64,000 nucleotides of DNA from an uncultured Chitinophagaceae bacterium (GTDB taxonomy: Bacteria; Bacteroidota; Bacteroidia; Chitinophagales; Chitinophagaceae), in the NCBI GenBank assembly GCA_903884185.1, contig CAISDV010000089.1:62001-126000 (forward strand), written 5' to 3'. How positions within the stretch are numbered: the stretch's first letter is position 1; each line of letters opens with the position of its first letter. The translations under genes were made by a program, and so were the position numbers. This document shows, one piece after another, positions 16,060 to 24,716 of the stretch. The notes beneath the pieces were generated by a model. It did not search any database. It was not told the DNA's origin and saw nothing but the letters and a program-made list of their open reading frames with translations.

Positions 16060-19000
16060 TTAGAACCAACTGCCAATAAAGGCATCATTTACTTTTTGTC
16101 CTTGTAATTTTCTTGCACGCCTTGCCCTTGTGATCCAGTGACCGATCATTACCACTATCATCAATGGCATAAAGAGGAAGATCAATGGCGGTATTCCCAT
16201 CATGCTGATCCACTTGCCACCAAACATCCTGCGCATCGGCCTTCTCAAACGCTCAGCTATCAGGTACATGCTTGGGACAATGATCAGTGTCATAAAGAAT
16301 GCAAATGCCAATCCAAAAATGATCGTCCAGCTCAATGGTTTCCAGAATGCTACGTTATCACCACCTAAGAAAATATGCGGGTTGAGGGTAGAGAACAGGG
16401 AAATAAAATTGATATTGAAACCAATTGCTATAGGAATAAAACCAAGTATCGCTGCTAATGCTGTGAGTAATACAGGAATGATACGTGTTTTGCCTGCCTG
16501 TACAACGGCTTCTCTTGTTTTTAAACCCCGGCTGCGTAGCTCATCAGTAAATTCTATTACCAATATTCCATTCTTTACCACGATACCTGCTAATCCAACA
16601 ATACCCAATCCTGTCATTAATACAGATACTTCCATTCCCGTGATCGCAAAGCCAAGCAATACACCTATTACACTAAAAATAATTTCTGTTAAGATGATCA
16701 CCGATTTGCTCACACTGTTAAACTGTAACACGAGTACAAACAAGATCGTCATCAATGCGATAAGTAAAGCTTTTCCTAAGAAAGCGCCGGTCTCTGCCTG
16801 TTGTTCGCCTTCGCCAGTCTGTTTGATCGTTGCATCGCCAGCTTTTTTGGTAAAGTTCTCAATATGTTTCGCGATCACCTGGTTCACTGCTGTTGCGTTA
16901 AATCCTTTCGTGGTCAGTACATTCGAGCGCAGCGTGATCTGGCGTTTTTCATTTTTTCTTTTTACACTGCCCAGGGTATTGGTAGGCTCAACGGTAACGA
17001 CCGAACTGATAGGAACAGATTTTATAGCGCCCCTATCTGCTATGTCGCGGAATGTTACATTCATGCTCAACAGGTCAACAAGGCTTTTTCTCTGCAATTG
17101 ATTATTGCGCAATTGAATTTTATATTCGTCTTTTCCTTCTTTTATTTTAGAAACTTCCTTTCCAAATAAAGCGGTGCGTATTTGCTGGCCGATCTGCCCT
17201 GTTGAAATACCCGCGATCAATGCTCGCTGCCTGTCGACAGTTAAAGTGATCTCCGGATTTTGCAGGTCCACATCCATCTTTAATTCTTCCACGCCCGGCA
17301 CTTGTATGGAGTCGAGATAATTTTTCAGGTTGACTGCTGTCTTTATCAGGTTATCAAAATCTTCGCTGGCGATTTCTATATTGATGGGCGGATCAGTAGG
17401 AGGGCCGCCACCTTCCTGGTCAACACTGATCTCTGCGCCGGGTATGCCTTTGATGGCAGCGCGGATATTATCTAAATAAGTTCTTGTAGAAACACCATGG
17501 CGTTTTTCAAATTCCACAAAAGAAACCTGCACTCTTCCCAATTCACTTTTGGTGCTCCTGTCATTACTCATAGGATCGGCTGCGCCAATAGCTACATTAC
17601 TGATCACACTTTCCACTAATGGATTTGTTTTACCGCTATCAAGGCCTAACACTTTATTCACTTTTTTCTCCAGCACGCGGGTGATTGAATCGGTATAATC
17701 CACACTTGTTCCTACAGGTAATTTAAGATATACATATACCTGGTTGGGGTCGGCCTTAGGAAAAAAGGAAACGCCAATCCTGTTTGATTTAATGGCCATA
17801 ATAAATACCACAACAGATACAAAAAGCAAAGCAATAGTGCTTAATAGTAAATACACAGGCCTCCATCCATGAAGCGCCCATCGTAATAATCTTTCATAAT
17901 GTCCCATGATCCATGGAAGCGCCCTGTTCTGGAATCCATGAATAGCTCCTTCCAAAACGTATCTATTCAATAAAATCAACAGCATGAAAAAGATCAGCAG
18001 GTTGCCGGCGAATGGAAGATGGGCAAGATCCAATAACACTCCTATTGCAATCGCGATCCAGAATCCGGGTTTTTTAAAGATGGCATTTTTAGGTTCTTTC
18101 TTTTCGCTTTCAGGGTGATTCATGAAATCAACCGCGAACACAGGGTTCATGATAAATGCCACTACCAATGATGCAGCCAATGTGAAGATGAGCATGGTAG
18201 GCAGGTACACCATGAATTTACCAATGAGTCCCGGCCAGAATAATAATGGGAAGAACGGCGCAAGTGTAGTTAAAGTTCCGGAGAGTACAGGAACGAAGAC
18301 CTCGCCCGCAGCCATCCTTGCGGCAAGCGGAGCGGAAATTTTTCCTTTGCCCTGTACAAATATTCTGTGTGTATTTTCAATTACTACGATAGCATCATCC
18401 ACAATAATTCCTAAGCCAAACAATAGCGCAAACAATACGATCATGTTAAGTGTAACATGCGATCCTACAATAAGATCGGCGCCGGGAAGAAATACAAACG
18501 CAACGAACATACTTAATGGTACAGACAACGCCACAAAGAAAGCATTCGTTACTCCCATAAAAAACATTAGCACGATCAACACCAAAATAAAACCGATCAC
18601 GATCGAATTCACCAGGTCGTTGAATGAGGTCCTTGTCTTAATGCTTTGATCGCCCGTGATCACGGCTTTCAGGGTACTTGGAAACAGGACACCTTTAGCT
18701 TCTTCTACTGTCTTTTTTACACCATCACTTGTTTCAATCAGGTTCTCGCCACTTCTCTTGATGATATTCAGTGTCACCACATTTTTACCATCCAGGCGTG
18801 CATAGCTTTCTGTGGCTTTGGTAGTGTCTATAATGCTGGCAATATCTTTCAGGTAAACAGGAGCACCATTTGAATTGCGGACGATGATCTTTTGTATGTC
18901 GAACGCTGATTTTAATTGCCCCTTTAATTGCAGGGTACGTTTCATATTACCCACATCCAGTAAACCTCCGGTAATGTCCATGTTTTCGCGCTGAACGGCG

Positions 19001-19656
19001 TTGCTGATATCATCAAAAGTGATACCTGAATTTTGCATGCGGTAATTATCTACATTGATCTGGAATTCGCGCTCTGGAGCACCCACAATATCCACGCGGT
19101 TGATCTGCGAAAGGTCTTCGAGCTTGTCTTTCAGGTCATCAGCAAATTTTTTCAAATGCTGCATATCAAAATCACCGCTCAGGTTTACATACATGATCGG
19201 TTGTTCACTTAAATTCACTTCCTGTGCCACAGGTTGCTGGGTAAGATCATTGGGCAGGTCCTGCTTTGCCTTGTCTACCGCATCCTTTACTTTTTGAAGT
19301 GCCACATCCGTCTTTACATCCGTATCAAACTCAACCACAATGGCCGAAAAATCCTGCTGTGAAGTACTCGTGAATTTTTTGATCTTGGCGCCAGTAATGC
19401 TTTTGACCTGTTTTTCAATAGGCCTCGTCACCAGGTTCTCAATGTCTTTGGGCGAGTTACCTACATATACAGTAGATACATAAATGGTTGGGATCACAAT
19501 TTCCGGAAACTGCTCTTTGGGCAGTGTGATGAATTGCACAATACCTACCAGGCTCACAAACACCATCACCAAATAAACAGATGTTTTGTTTTTGATGCTC
19601 CAGCTGGTTGGCCCGAACTCTTTGAATTTATGTCTTATGTTATCTATTACACTCAT
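16060..19656 (-). CDS. RND-family efflux permease (AcrB/MexF/CusA superfamily)
   Basis: The inner-membrane proton-driven pump of a tripartite exporter, 1,198 residues, longer than the usual 1,030-1,070. The first membrane helix is NKTSVYLVMVFVSLVGIVQF, followed by the porter domain (PEIVIPTIYVSTVYVGNSPKDIE). TM4 holds the proton-relay aspartates in GLGIIVDDAIVVIENTHR. The extra length is partly a hydrophobic double segment around 535-580 (FWIAIAIGVLLDLAHLPFAG, NLLIFFMLLILLNRYVLEG) between the halves. The second half has VLQFNSVSKSVIILTEIIFS and VLMTGLGIVGLAGIVVKNGILVIEF. It is last in the TetR-TolC-MFP-RND operon. Substrate unknown; the sequence is more like organic-compound pumps than heavy-metal pumps, but no residue decides it. 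Confidence 0.93.
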   Translation of the reverse strand: MSVIDNIRHKFKEFGPTSWSIKNKTSVYLVMVFVSLVGIVQFITLPKEQFPEIVIPTIYVSTVYVGNSPKDIENLVTRPIEKQVKSITGAKIKKFTSTSQQDFSAIVVEFDTDVKTDVALQKVKDAVDKAKQDLPNDLTQQPVAQEVNLSEQPIMYVNLSGDFDMQHLKKFADDLKDKLEDLSQINRVDIVGAPEREFQINVDNYRMQNSGITFDDISNAVQRENMDITGGLLDVGNMKRTLQLKGQLKSAFDIQKIIVRNSNGAPVYLKDIASIIDTTKATESYARLDGKNVVTLNIIKRSGENLIETSDGVKKTVEEAKGVLFPSTLKAVITGDQSIKTRTSFNDLVNSIVIGFILVLIVLMFFMGVTNAFFVALSVPLSMFVAFVFLPGADLIVGSHVTLNMIVLFALLFGLGIIVDDAIVVIENTHRIFVQGKGKISAPLAARMAAGEVFVPVLSGTLTTLAPFFPLLFWPGLIGKFMVYLPTMLIFTLAASLVVAFIMNPVFAVDFMNHPESEKKEPKNAIFKKPGFWIAIAIGVLLDLAHLPFAGNLLIFFMLLILLNRYVLEGAIHGFQNRALPWIMGHYERLLRWALHGWRPVYLLLSTIALLFVSVVVFIMAIKSNRIGVSFFPKADPNQVYVYLKLPVGTSVDYTDSITRVLEKKVNKVLGLDSGKTNPLVESVISNVAIGAADPMSNDRSTKSELGRVQVSFVEFEKRHGVSTRTYLDNIRAAIKGIPGAEISVDQEGGGPPTDPPINIEIASEDFDNLIKTAVNLKNYLDSIQVPGVEELKMDVDLQNPEITLTVDRQRALIAGISTGQIGQQIRTALFGKEVSKIKEGKDEYKIQLRNNQLQRKSLVDLLSMNVTFRDIADRGAIKSVPISSVVTVEPTNTLGSVKRKNEKRQITLRSNVLTTKGFNATAVNQVIAKHIENFTKKAGDATIKQTGEGEQQAETGAFLGKALLIALMTILFVLVLQFNSVSKSVIILTEIIFSVIGVLLGFAITGMEVSVLMTGLGIVGLAGIVVKNGILVIEFTDELRSRGLKTREAVVQAGKTRIIPVLLTALAAILGFIPIAIGFNINFISLFSTLNPHIFLGGDNVAFWKPLSWTIIFGLAFAFFMTLIIVPSMYLIAERLRRPMRRMFGGKWISMMGIPPLIFLFMPLMIVVMIGHWITRARRARKLQGQKVNDAFIGSWF

Positions 19657-19711
19657 ACAGTTAGTTTAAATATTATACCAAATCATAGTAATCATAAAAA
19701 TCACTCTGCAA

Positions 19712-20902
19712 TCATAGCCTGACAGTGGTAAGTAACTGGCCGTCATACACACCCTGGAACCCATCAACGATGATCTTATCACCTGCCACCAAACCGCTTT
19801 TTATTTCCAGTTTATCGCCATACAATTCGCCAATGGCCACAGATCTTTTTCTTGCGATCGTTTTACCATTTTCTGTAACAGCTACTATCACAAATTTTCC
19901 TTTCTCATCATTCTGTAAAACATTCACAGGAATCGTGATGGCATTGGGTGCGGAGTAATCCTGTATCCTCACCAATGCCACCTGGTTAGGACGAAGATCT
20001 TTGTCCGCAGGTAATTGTGCTTCTACCCAGAATGAATGACTGTTGGGATCGATCATTTGCCCGCCCGCAGTTACTGTTGCATCCAATGTTTTATTCTGGT
20101 CGGGGAGTGTTACTTTAATATGGCTGCCCACATTTACTTTGCCCAAATAATTTTCCGGGATCTGTGTTACTACTTTCAGGTTCGTGTTATTCACGATCTT
20201 GATCTGACCCGCACCTGCAAACAATTCACCTTCACGAACATTCACATCTTCTGCCACGCCACTCACATCGCTATATACTGAAGTAAAGCTCTGCTGCTGC
20301 TCATTTAATTTTACTTGTTCCTGTGCACTCTTTAACTGGTTCTGCAACAATTCAACATTGTTCTTATCGGTGATCAGTTGCACTTCCGTTCCAATACCTT
20401 GTTTCCAGAGATTGTTCTGGCGGTTGTACATGTCCTGCGCATAGCCAAGCTGTGTCTTGATCGTTTCCAATCCTTGTTTTGCGGCTACAACACTTTGGTT
20501 TGACATGGCATCATCCAGTTTCAATACCAATTGCCCTTTGGAAACTGATTGTCCTTTTTTAATATACAAGGCTCTTACTTGTCCGCCCGCACCACGTGGA
20601 GTGATATAAGAAATATTCACCGCATCGATCTTTCCCTGCAGGTCAATATAATGCGTAAAGGTTTCCGGTGCGATGGTGCCCAGCGTTACCAGCTTTGGTT
20701 TTTCTTCCTTCTTCGCAGAAGTATCAAGTTTGGCGATCTCTGCTTCCAGCTTGGTGATATCACCCGCAACATCTGTCTGCTGCTTTTTCAGTGCTTCCAG
20801 TTTTGCTTTCTTTTCTGTTAACTCAGCATTCTTGTCTTTTGGCGCGCAAGATGCCAGTGTGATGATGGTTACAAGAAATGCTGCCCGTACTAATGTTCGC
20901 AT
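19712..20902 (-). CDS. RND efflux periplasmic adaptor (membrane fusion protein), lipoprotein
   Basis: A 396-residue adaptor that bridges the RND pump and the TolC channel. Residues 1-19 are a lipoprotein signal ending LASC, so Cys19 should be lipidated. Residues 25-65 are a charged coiled coil (ELTEKKAKLEALKKQQTDVAGDITKLEAE), an extra N-terminal helix not seen in AcrA. Then come a lipoyl half (GKIDAVNISYITPRGAGGQVRALYIKKGQSVSKGQLVLKLDD), the helical hairpin (about 145-215), the second lipoyl half (VYSDVSGVAEDVNVREGELFAGAG) and the beta-barrel domain (VTQIPENYLGKVNVGSHIKV). It lies between the TolC and RND genes. Confidence 0.93.
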   Translation of the reverse strand: MRTLVRAAFLVTIITLASCAPKDKNAELTEKKAKLEALKKQQTDVAGDITKLEAEIAKLDTSAKKEEKPKLVTLGTIAPETFTHYIDLQGKIDAVNISYITPRGAGGQVRALYIKKGQSVSKGQLVLKLDDAMSNQSVVAAKQGLETIKTQLGYAQDMYNRQNNLWKQGIGTEVQLITDKNNVELLQNQLKSAQEQVKLNEQQQSFTSVYSDVSGVAEDVNVREGELFAGAGQIKIVNNTNLKVVTQIPENYLGKVNVGSHIKVTLPDQNKTLDATVTAGGQMIDPNSHSFWVEAQLPADKDLRPNQVALVRIQDYSAPNAITIPVNVLQNDEKGKFVIVAVTENGKTIARKRSVAIGELYGDKLEIKSGLVAGDKIIVDGFQGVYDGQLLTTVRL

Positions 20903-20929
20903 ATATCGTGTTTTAAATTTTGGATTTAA

Positions 20930-22282
20930 TTATTGAAGTTTTCCTGTTGCTTTTAAATAATCTACTTTAGAAATGATGGCATCATACATGGCATTGATAT
21001 AATTTGTCTGTGCCGTTTTAAAGTCTGTTTGCGCTGTGTTGATCTCTGTGTTGGAACCTGTACCTGCCTCAAATTTCTTTCTCGTCTGTTCATAAACATT
21101 CTCCGCCAGTTGCATGTTCTTCTTTTGATAATCCATTGTGATGATGGCTGTTTTGAAACTCAACGTAGCTTGCTGCACTTCATTATCAATAGAACTTTTC
21201 AGGTTGTCCATTGAGTTTTGTATCTGCTGCACTTCCAGCCTTGATTGCTTGATCTTGGAGTCTTTGTTGAACCCGTCAAAAATGGGAATTGAAAGATTCA
21301 ATCCAATAAAAGAGGTCGTGTACCAGTCGCCCTTGCTGCTTGTGAAGTCGAATGTGTTGCGCTGCGCCTGTTTGCTGTATGTGCCGTTAAGAGAAAGTAC
21401 GGGCAGGTAACCAAGCTGGTATCTTTTCACATTGAACTCATTCAGCCTTTTCAGGAGCCCGAGGTATTGAAAATCTTTTCTGTCTGTATACTGATAGGAA
21501 GCATCGGCAAGGATGCCTGTCTTTATTTCATCTTCAGTGATCTTGTCTGTCAGCACCAGTGTGTCTTTTATTGGCATGCCCATCAAAAATTTCAAACCAT
21601 AATAGCCAATGTCGATAGTGTTCAGCGCTTTCTGTTTTTCTGTTTGAAGATTGGAAAGTTGTACCGATATTTTATCTATGTCTAATTTTTCAGCAAAACC
21701 ATTCTTGAACATTTCAGAGATATCATGTTTTAATTTTTCCAGTCGCGCGATGTTTGCATCCAATAATTCGATCTGTGTTTTGCTCAGCACCAGTTGATAA
21801 TAAACTTTGTAAATATTTGTTTTGACCGCTTCTTCTGTCACTTCCACATTCTTCTGCTGGTAGTCCATCGCCGTGGATCTTGCTTTTAATCCAACAAAAA
21901 CCTGCCCGTCAAACAATGTCTGTTGCAATTGAAGGCTTGCGGTGCTGATATACTTTGTACCAAACTGCACGGGAGCGAATGATCCCGGAGGGCCACCAAA
22001 GAACTGCGCAGGAACCAATGTGGTGGGGATGTTCAGGTAATCTGTCATTCCGCCGCTGCCACTAAGAGTTGGCAATGCACCAGCTGTGATGCTCCTGTTG
22101 GTTTGCTTTTGAATGAGTACGCCCAGCAATGCATTTTTTACCTGCACATTATTTTTCTTAGCATAGTCAACTGCCTGCTGGATAGAAAAATCATGTTTTG
22201 TCTGGGTTTGCGCAGTGAGAGATACACTTGTTACAAGGGTGCATAAGAGTAACACTATTCCAACGCTTCTTCTTTTCGTCAT
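20930..22282 (-). CDS. TolC-family outer membrane efflux protein
   Basis: A 450-residue outer membrane channel subunit of the tripartite exporter. Signal peptide at residues 1-24 (RSVGIVLLLCTLVTSVSLTAQ). It has the two-repeat TolC organisation: FSIQQAVDYAKKNNVQVKNALL at the start of repeat one and FIGLNLSIPIFDGFNKDSKIKQSRLEV in repeat two, the same turn-to-barrel segment seen in the TolC-like protein at 8423, from which it is otherwise quite different. The start is 4 bases after the tetR stop codon, so the two are surely co-transcribed. Confidence 0.92.
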   Translation of the reverse strand: MTKRRSVGIVLLLCTLVTSVSLTAQTQTKHDFSIQQAVDYAKKNNVQVKNALLGVLIQKQTNRSITAGALPTLSGSGGMTDYLNIPTTLVPAQFFGGPPGSFAPVQFGTKYISTASLQLQQTLFDGQVFVGLKARSTAMDYQQKNVEVTEEAVKTNIYKVYYQLVLSKTQIELLDANIARLEKLKHDISEMFKNGFAEKLDIDKISVQLSNLQTEKQKALNTIDIGYYGLKFLMGMPIKDTLVLTDKITEDEIKTGILADASYQYTDRKDFQYLGLLKRLNEFNVKRYQLGYLPVLSLNGTYSKQAQRNTFDFTSSKGDWYTTSFIGLNLSIPIFDGFNKDSKIKQSRLEVQQIQNSMDNLKSSIDNEVQQATLSFKTAIITMDYQKKNMQLAENVYEQTRKKFEAGTGSNTEINTAQTDFKTAQTNYINAMYDAIISKVDYLKATGKLQ

Positions 22283-22286
22283 AAAC

Positions 22287-22895
22287 CTATTTTTTTTGTC
22301 TTTGTAATTTGTATTTATGAATTAATTTTTGCCCTTTTGCTGTTGTCAGCCCAAACAGGAAATGTTCCAGTATTTCAAGGGAAGTATCAAACAGGCCGTA
22401 TTTGGAGGGGGGAAAAAGATCGGTGTTGAATACCACGAACATGCTCGACAGCCTGAATTTGGCAAGGATATCGCTGTGCGCTTCTTCGCGGTAGAGCTCT
22501 TCCTTTTTACCTCTTTCAATATTGTCTTTCATCACATCATACATGAAGCGGCTCTTGTGTTCGTTGAATTTTTTAAAAGCTTTGGGGTGATATTTTTCCA
22601 GGTCGTAGATCACGGAAGGGTTCATCATTTTGAACATTTCCTTCATCATGTCCATGGCCAGGAATATCTCGTGAACAGCATTCTCGCTTTTCTCGCGGTG
22701 TGAGCGGCATTCTTTTTCTGTAGAATTGATCTCTATGCCCACGGCGCCTTCCACCAGCGCGTCCTTGTCTGCGTAGAACTGGTAAATGGTCTTTTTGGAG
22801 ATACCCAGGTGGGCGGCTATCTCGTCCATGCTGATGCTGCGAATGCCATAACGCATAAACAGTTCATGGCTTTTTGCTAATATTCTTTCCTGCAC
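22287..22895 (-). CDS. TetR/AcrR-family transcriptional regulator of the efflux operon
   Basis: A 202-residue repressor, first gene of the efflux operon. The N-terminal HTH is clear: RILAKSHELFMRYGIRSISMDEIAAHLGISKKTIYQFYADKDALVEGAV (residues 4-53). The helical ligand-binding part shows no close match I can name. The start codon is GTG at 22895-22893; no ATG lies upstream in frame before the promoter (-7 element 22923-22916), so the short leader fixes GTG as the start. A perfect 9-bp inverted repeat between the -33 and -7 elements is the likely autoregulatory operator. Induction by a pump substrate is the expected behaviour of this family. Confidence 0.9.
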   Translation of the reverse strand: MQERILAKSHELFMRYGIRSISMDEIAAHLGISKKTIYQFYADKDALVEGAVGIEINSTEKECRSHREKSENAVHEIFLAMDMMKEMFKMMNPSVIYDLEKYHPKAFKKFNEHKSRFMYDVMKDNIERGKKEELYREEAHSDILAKFRLSSMFVVFNTDLFPPSKYGLFDTSLEILEHFLFGLTTAKGQKLIHKYKLQRQKK

Positions 22896-22915
22896 GATTC
22901 TTGTTTTTGAGAGCG

Positions 22916-22946
22916 CAAAACTACGGAAACTTTTTTCGTAACCAAA
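22916..22946 (-). promoter_or_regulatory. Promoter of the TetR-TolC-MFP-RND operon
   Basis: On the minus strand, TTTG (22946-22943), 19 bases, TAGTTTTG (22923-22916): a perfect Bacteroidota promoter pair. Transcription should start near 22910, about 15 bases before the GTG start of the regulator. Confidence 0.75.
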
Positions 22947-22952
22947 GTTTCC
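22925..22952. promoter_or_regulatory. Probable TetR operator
   Basis: GGAAACTTT (22925-22933) and AAAGTTTCC (22944-22952) are perfect inverted arms with a 10-base spacer. The site covers the -33 element and the spacer of the operon promoter, an ideal position for a repressor to exclude RNA polymerase. Confidence 0.75.
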
Positions 22953-22991
22953 ATGAAATATTTTTGTTATTTTTTGATGAACGGCGAAGGA

Positions 22992-23088
22992 ACACCGCAG
23001 AGACAGAGAGGCGGGGAGGCTCGCAGAGTTAAATATGACTCCCTGTTTCTCCCTTCCCGAAACTTCGGGATCTGCGTCTCCCCGGTAA
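22992..23088. repeat. CGCAGAG-type palindromic repeat with 16-bp hairpin module
   Basis: accgcagagacagagaggcggggag on the left and ctgcgtctccccggtaa on the right, with TCCCGAAACTTCGGGA at 23055-23070. It separates the divergent tetR and DUF502 genes. Confidence 0.65.
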
Positions 23089-23127
23089 TTCTTTCAATTG
23101 TCGCTACTTTATCGTAAACTTTGCACC

Positions 23128-23772
23128 ATGAACAAGAGCAGGTTCAACCTCATTTACAGAAACTACCTCAGAAAAGCCCTTCAATATTTTTTACAGGGCA
23201 TGGTCGTACTCGTTCCCATCGGCATTACAGTGTATGTGATCGTTTCCCTTTTCAATTTTGTGGATGGCATCCTTCCGAATATTGCGCATTCGATTTTTCC
23301 CGACTGGATAGAGAAAGATGTGAACGGCAACCTGAAGCACATGCCCGGGCTTGGTTTTATCATTGTTATCTTATTTGTTCTTTTTGTTGGACGTATATCT
23401 TCTTCCTTCGTTGTAAAAAAACTGGTTGACCTGTTGGATATGGTGCTGGAAAACACACCCGGTGTCAAATTCATCTACTCATCAGTAAAAGATTTTCTTG
23501 AAGCATTTGCAGGCAACAAAAAGAAGTTTGATAAACCGGTGCTGGTGAATGTAGATGCAGCAGATGTATGGCGGGTAGGATTTATTACGCAGCAGAATGC
23601 AACAGATTTTGGAATTGATGATCATGTAGTAGTATATGTTCCGCATTCTTATGCTATTAGTGGCATTACTTATATCGTTCCCAAAGAAAAGGTCAGGCTC
23701 TTAAATAATATGAGCGCTTCAGAGGCGATGAAGTTTGTGGTAAGCGGGGGAGTGACGCACGTGGGGGATTAG
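23128..23772 (+). CDS. DUF502-family membrane protein
   Basis: A 214-residue integral membrane protein. Two hydrophobic segments are clear: residues 18-40 (FLQGMVVLVPIGITVYVIVSLF) and about 72-90 (LGFIIVILFVLFVGRISSSF). The soluble C-terminal part has PGVKFIYSSVKDFLEAFAGNKKKF and DDHVVVYVPHSYAISGITYIVPKEKV, typical of DUF502 proteins. Function is unknown. I chose the ATG at 23128 (MNKSRFNLIYRNYL); the upstream frame extension runs through the repeat. An ACTTTG just upstream (23118-23123) is part of a poor promoter match. It stands alone, divergent from the efflux operon. Confidence 0.82.
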   Translation: MNKSRFNLIYRNYLRKALQYFLQGMVVLVPIGITVYVIVSLFNFVDGILPNIAHSIFPDWIEKDVNGNLKHMPGLGFIIVILFVLFVGRISSSFVVKKLVDLLDMVLENTPGVKFIYSSVKDFLEAFAGNKKKFDKPVLVNVDAADVWRVGFITQQNATDFGIDDHVVVYVPHSYAISGITYIVPKEKVRLLNNMSASEAMKFVVSGGVTHVGD

Positions 23773-23829
23773 GGATGCGGGATGCGGAAATTTTTTACTT
23801 AGTAAGATAGTGAAACCTCTTAGTATATT

Positions 23830-24353
23830 ATGAAATATAAAAACAGGCTGGCTTATTTTATATTCATTTTATTATTGGGATGCCAGCAAGGGCAAAACCC
23901 CAATCAATCAAATTTAAAAAAATCGGATAATCTGTGGCTAAAAGAAAAAATCACAAATGCTGACCAAGTAATATTGGTAAGTCACACGGGAATCAGTGGA
24001 GATGAAAAAACGAATCAAGAAATTTTTCCGAAAATATTGAGTAATAATAAAATCAATGATAAAATTTTCACGAACGGAAGGCTCTTTCTAAAAAAGAAAT
24101 TGATGAGCTAATTCAAATTTTAATAATACCGAATACTGAAAAAGTTGATACTGTACATTGTTTTGACCCACATCATACTATTTTTATCATAAAAGGAGAC
24201 ATCATCTCATATATAGATATTTGTTTTGGTTGTTACGGCGTGTCCACATCCGAGGATTTGGATTCAATAGAAGGGTTTAATGAAGAAAAATATCAAAAAA
24301 TGCTTTCTTTTTTTAGAAAGACGGGATTTAAATATGAAATACCACGCGAATAA
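23830..24353 (+). pseudogene. Frameshifted lipoprotein gene, unknown family
   Basis: The first frame (23830-24111, 93 residues) begins with a lipoprotein signal (residues 6-18, LAYFIFILLLGC, Cys18 lipidated) and ends in an unnatural NGRLFLKKKLMS. In the -1 frame, from about 24067, an open stretch reads FHERKALSKKEIDELIQILI and continues through FDPHHTIFIIKGDIISYIDICFGCYGVS to EIPRE with a TAA at 24351. Together they would make one protein of about 170 residues. One missing base, most easily a T in the TTTT run at 24065-24068, would explain the break. A sequencing error is possible, as is -1 slippage at A-AAA-AAG (24090-24096). I do not recognise the family. Confidence 0.6.
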
Positions 24354-24459
24354 GCTCAACCAATCCTCCCATCTTCAAATCCTACGAATCTTAATGCTGA
24401 CTTCTTTCTTAATCCCGAAGGGATGCAATTATTATAGAAACGGAAAAACAAAATTTGTT

Positions 24460-24510
24460 AAACCCCGAAGGGGTGACATGAGTAAGAATAATTTCACCCC
24501 TTCGGGGTTT
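24460..24510. repeat. 17-bp perfect inverted repeat, each arm itself a hairpin
   Basis: AAACCCCGAAGGGGTGA (24460-24476) and TCACCCCTTCGGGGTTT (24494-24510) are exact reverse complements with a 17-base spacer. Each arm also folds alone (ACCCC-GAA-GGGGT), so the element can switch between two small hairpins and one long one. Confidence 0.75.
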
Positions 24511-24547
24511 CGATCCCATATCAATCTTGCTTTGCTACAATCATTTC

Positions 24548-24562
24548 AGCCCTTCGGGCTTT
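24548..24562. terminator. Hairpin resembling a terminator
   Basis: AGCCC-TTC-GGGCT followed by TTT. It could end transcription from the frameshifted lipoprotein gene, but it shares the CCTTCGGG core with the neighbouring repeat and may just be another repeat unit. Confidence 0.4.
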
Positions 24563-24631
24563 TGTCAAAAATTTATGTCAATCTAATAGTCGGTTTCTAT
24601 GAATTTGACAGCAATTAAAAACATTAGTCAA

Positions 24632-24687
24632 CCAATCCTCCCATCTTAAAATCCTACGAACCTGTCCGCCTCTGGCGCGATCCTAAT
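24632..24687. repeat. 56-bp repeat, left copy of an inverted pair
   Basis: An AATCCT-type unit with an embedded GC-rich module (CTGTCCGCCTCTGGCGCG). It matches the reverse complement of 28256-28311 at 54 of 56 positions by eye. Confidence 0.8.
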
Positions 24688-24716
24688 ACAGACACCATTT
24701 TGTATCTTGCGGCCTC

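Larger units (their letters stand above)
24354..24716. other. Gene-free region rich in palindromic repeats
   Basis: No credible gene in 363 bases. It holds two AATCCT-type units (24356-24410 and 24632-24687), a large cruciform-like inverted repeat (24460-24510) and a GC-rich hairpin (24548-24562). The reading frame spanning 24280-24618 covers these repeats and the frameshifted gene and is not protein-like. The end of the region contains TATCTTGC (24703-24710), a possible degenerate -7 element for serC. Confidence 0.6.

Noticed and set aside
16202-17101. A 299-codon open frame antisense to the RND permease
   Set aside because: Its composition is Thr/Ser/Asn-rich with no domain, and it lies fully inside a well-supported gene on the other strand. 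It is a shadow of biased codon use.
24280-24618. A 112-codon frame after the frameshifted lipoprotein
   Set aside because: It runs through palindromic repeats and overlaps the natural-looking -1 frame of the lipoprotein; the translation has no coherent features.
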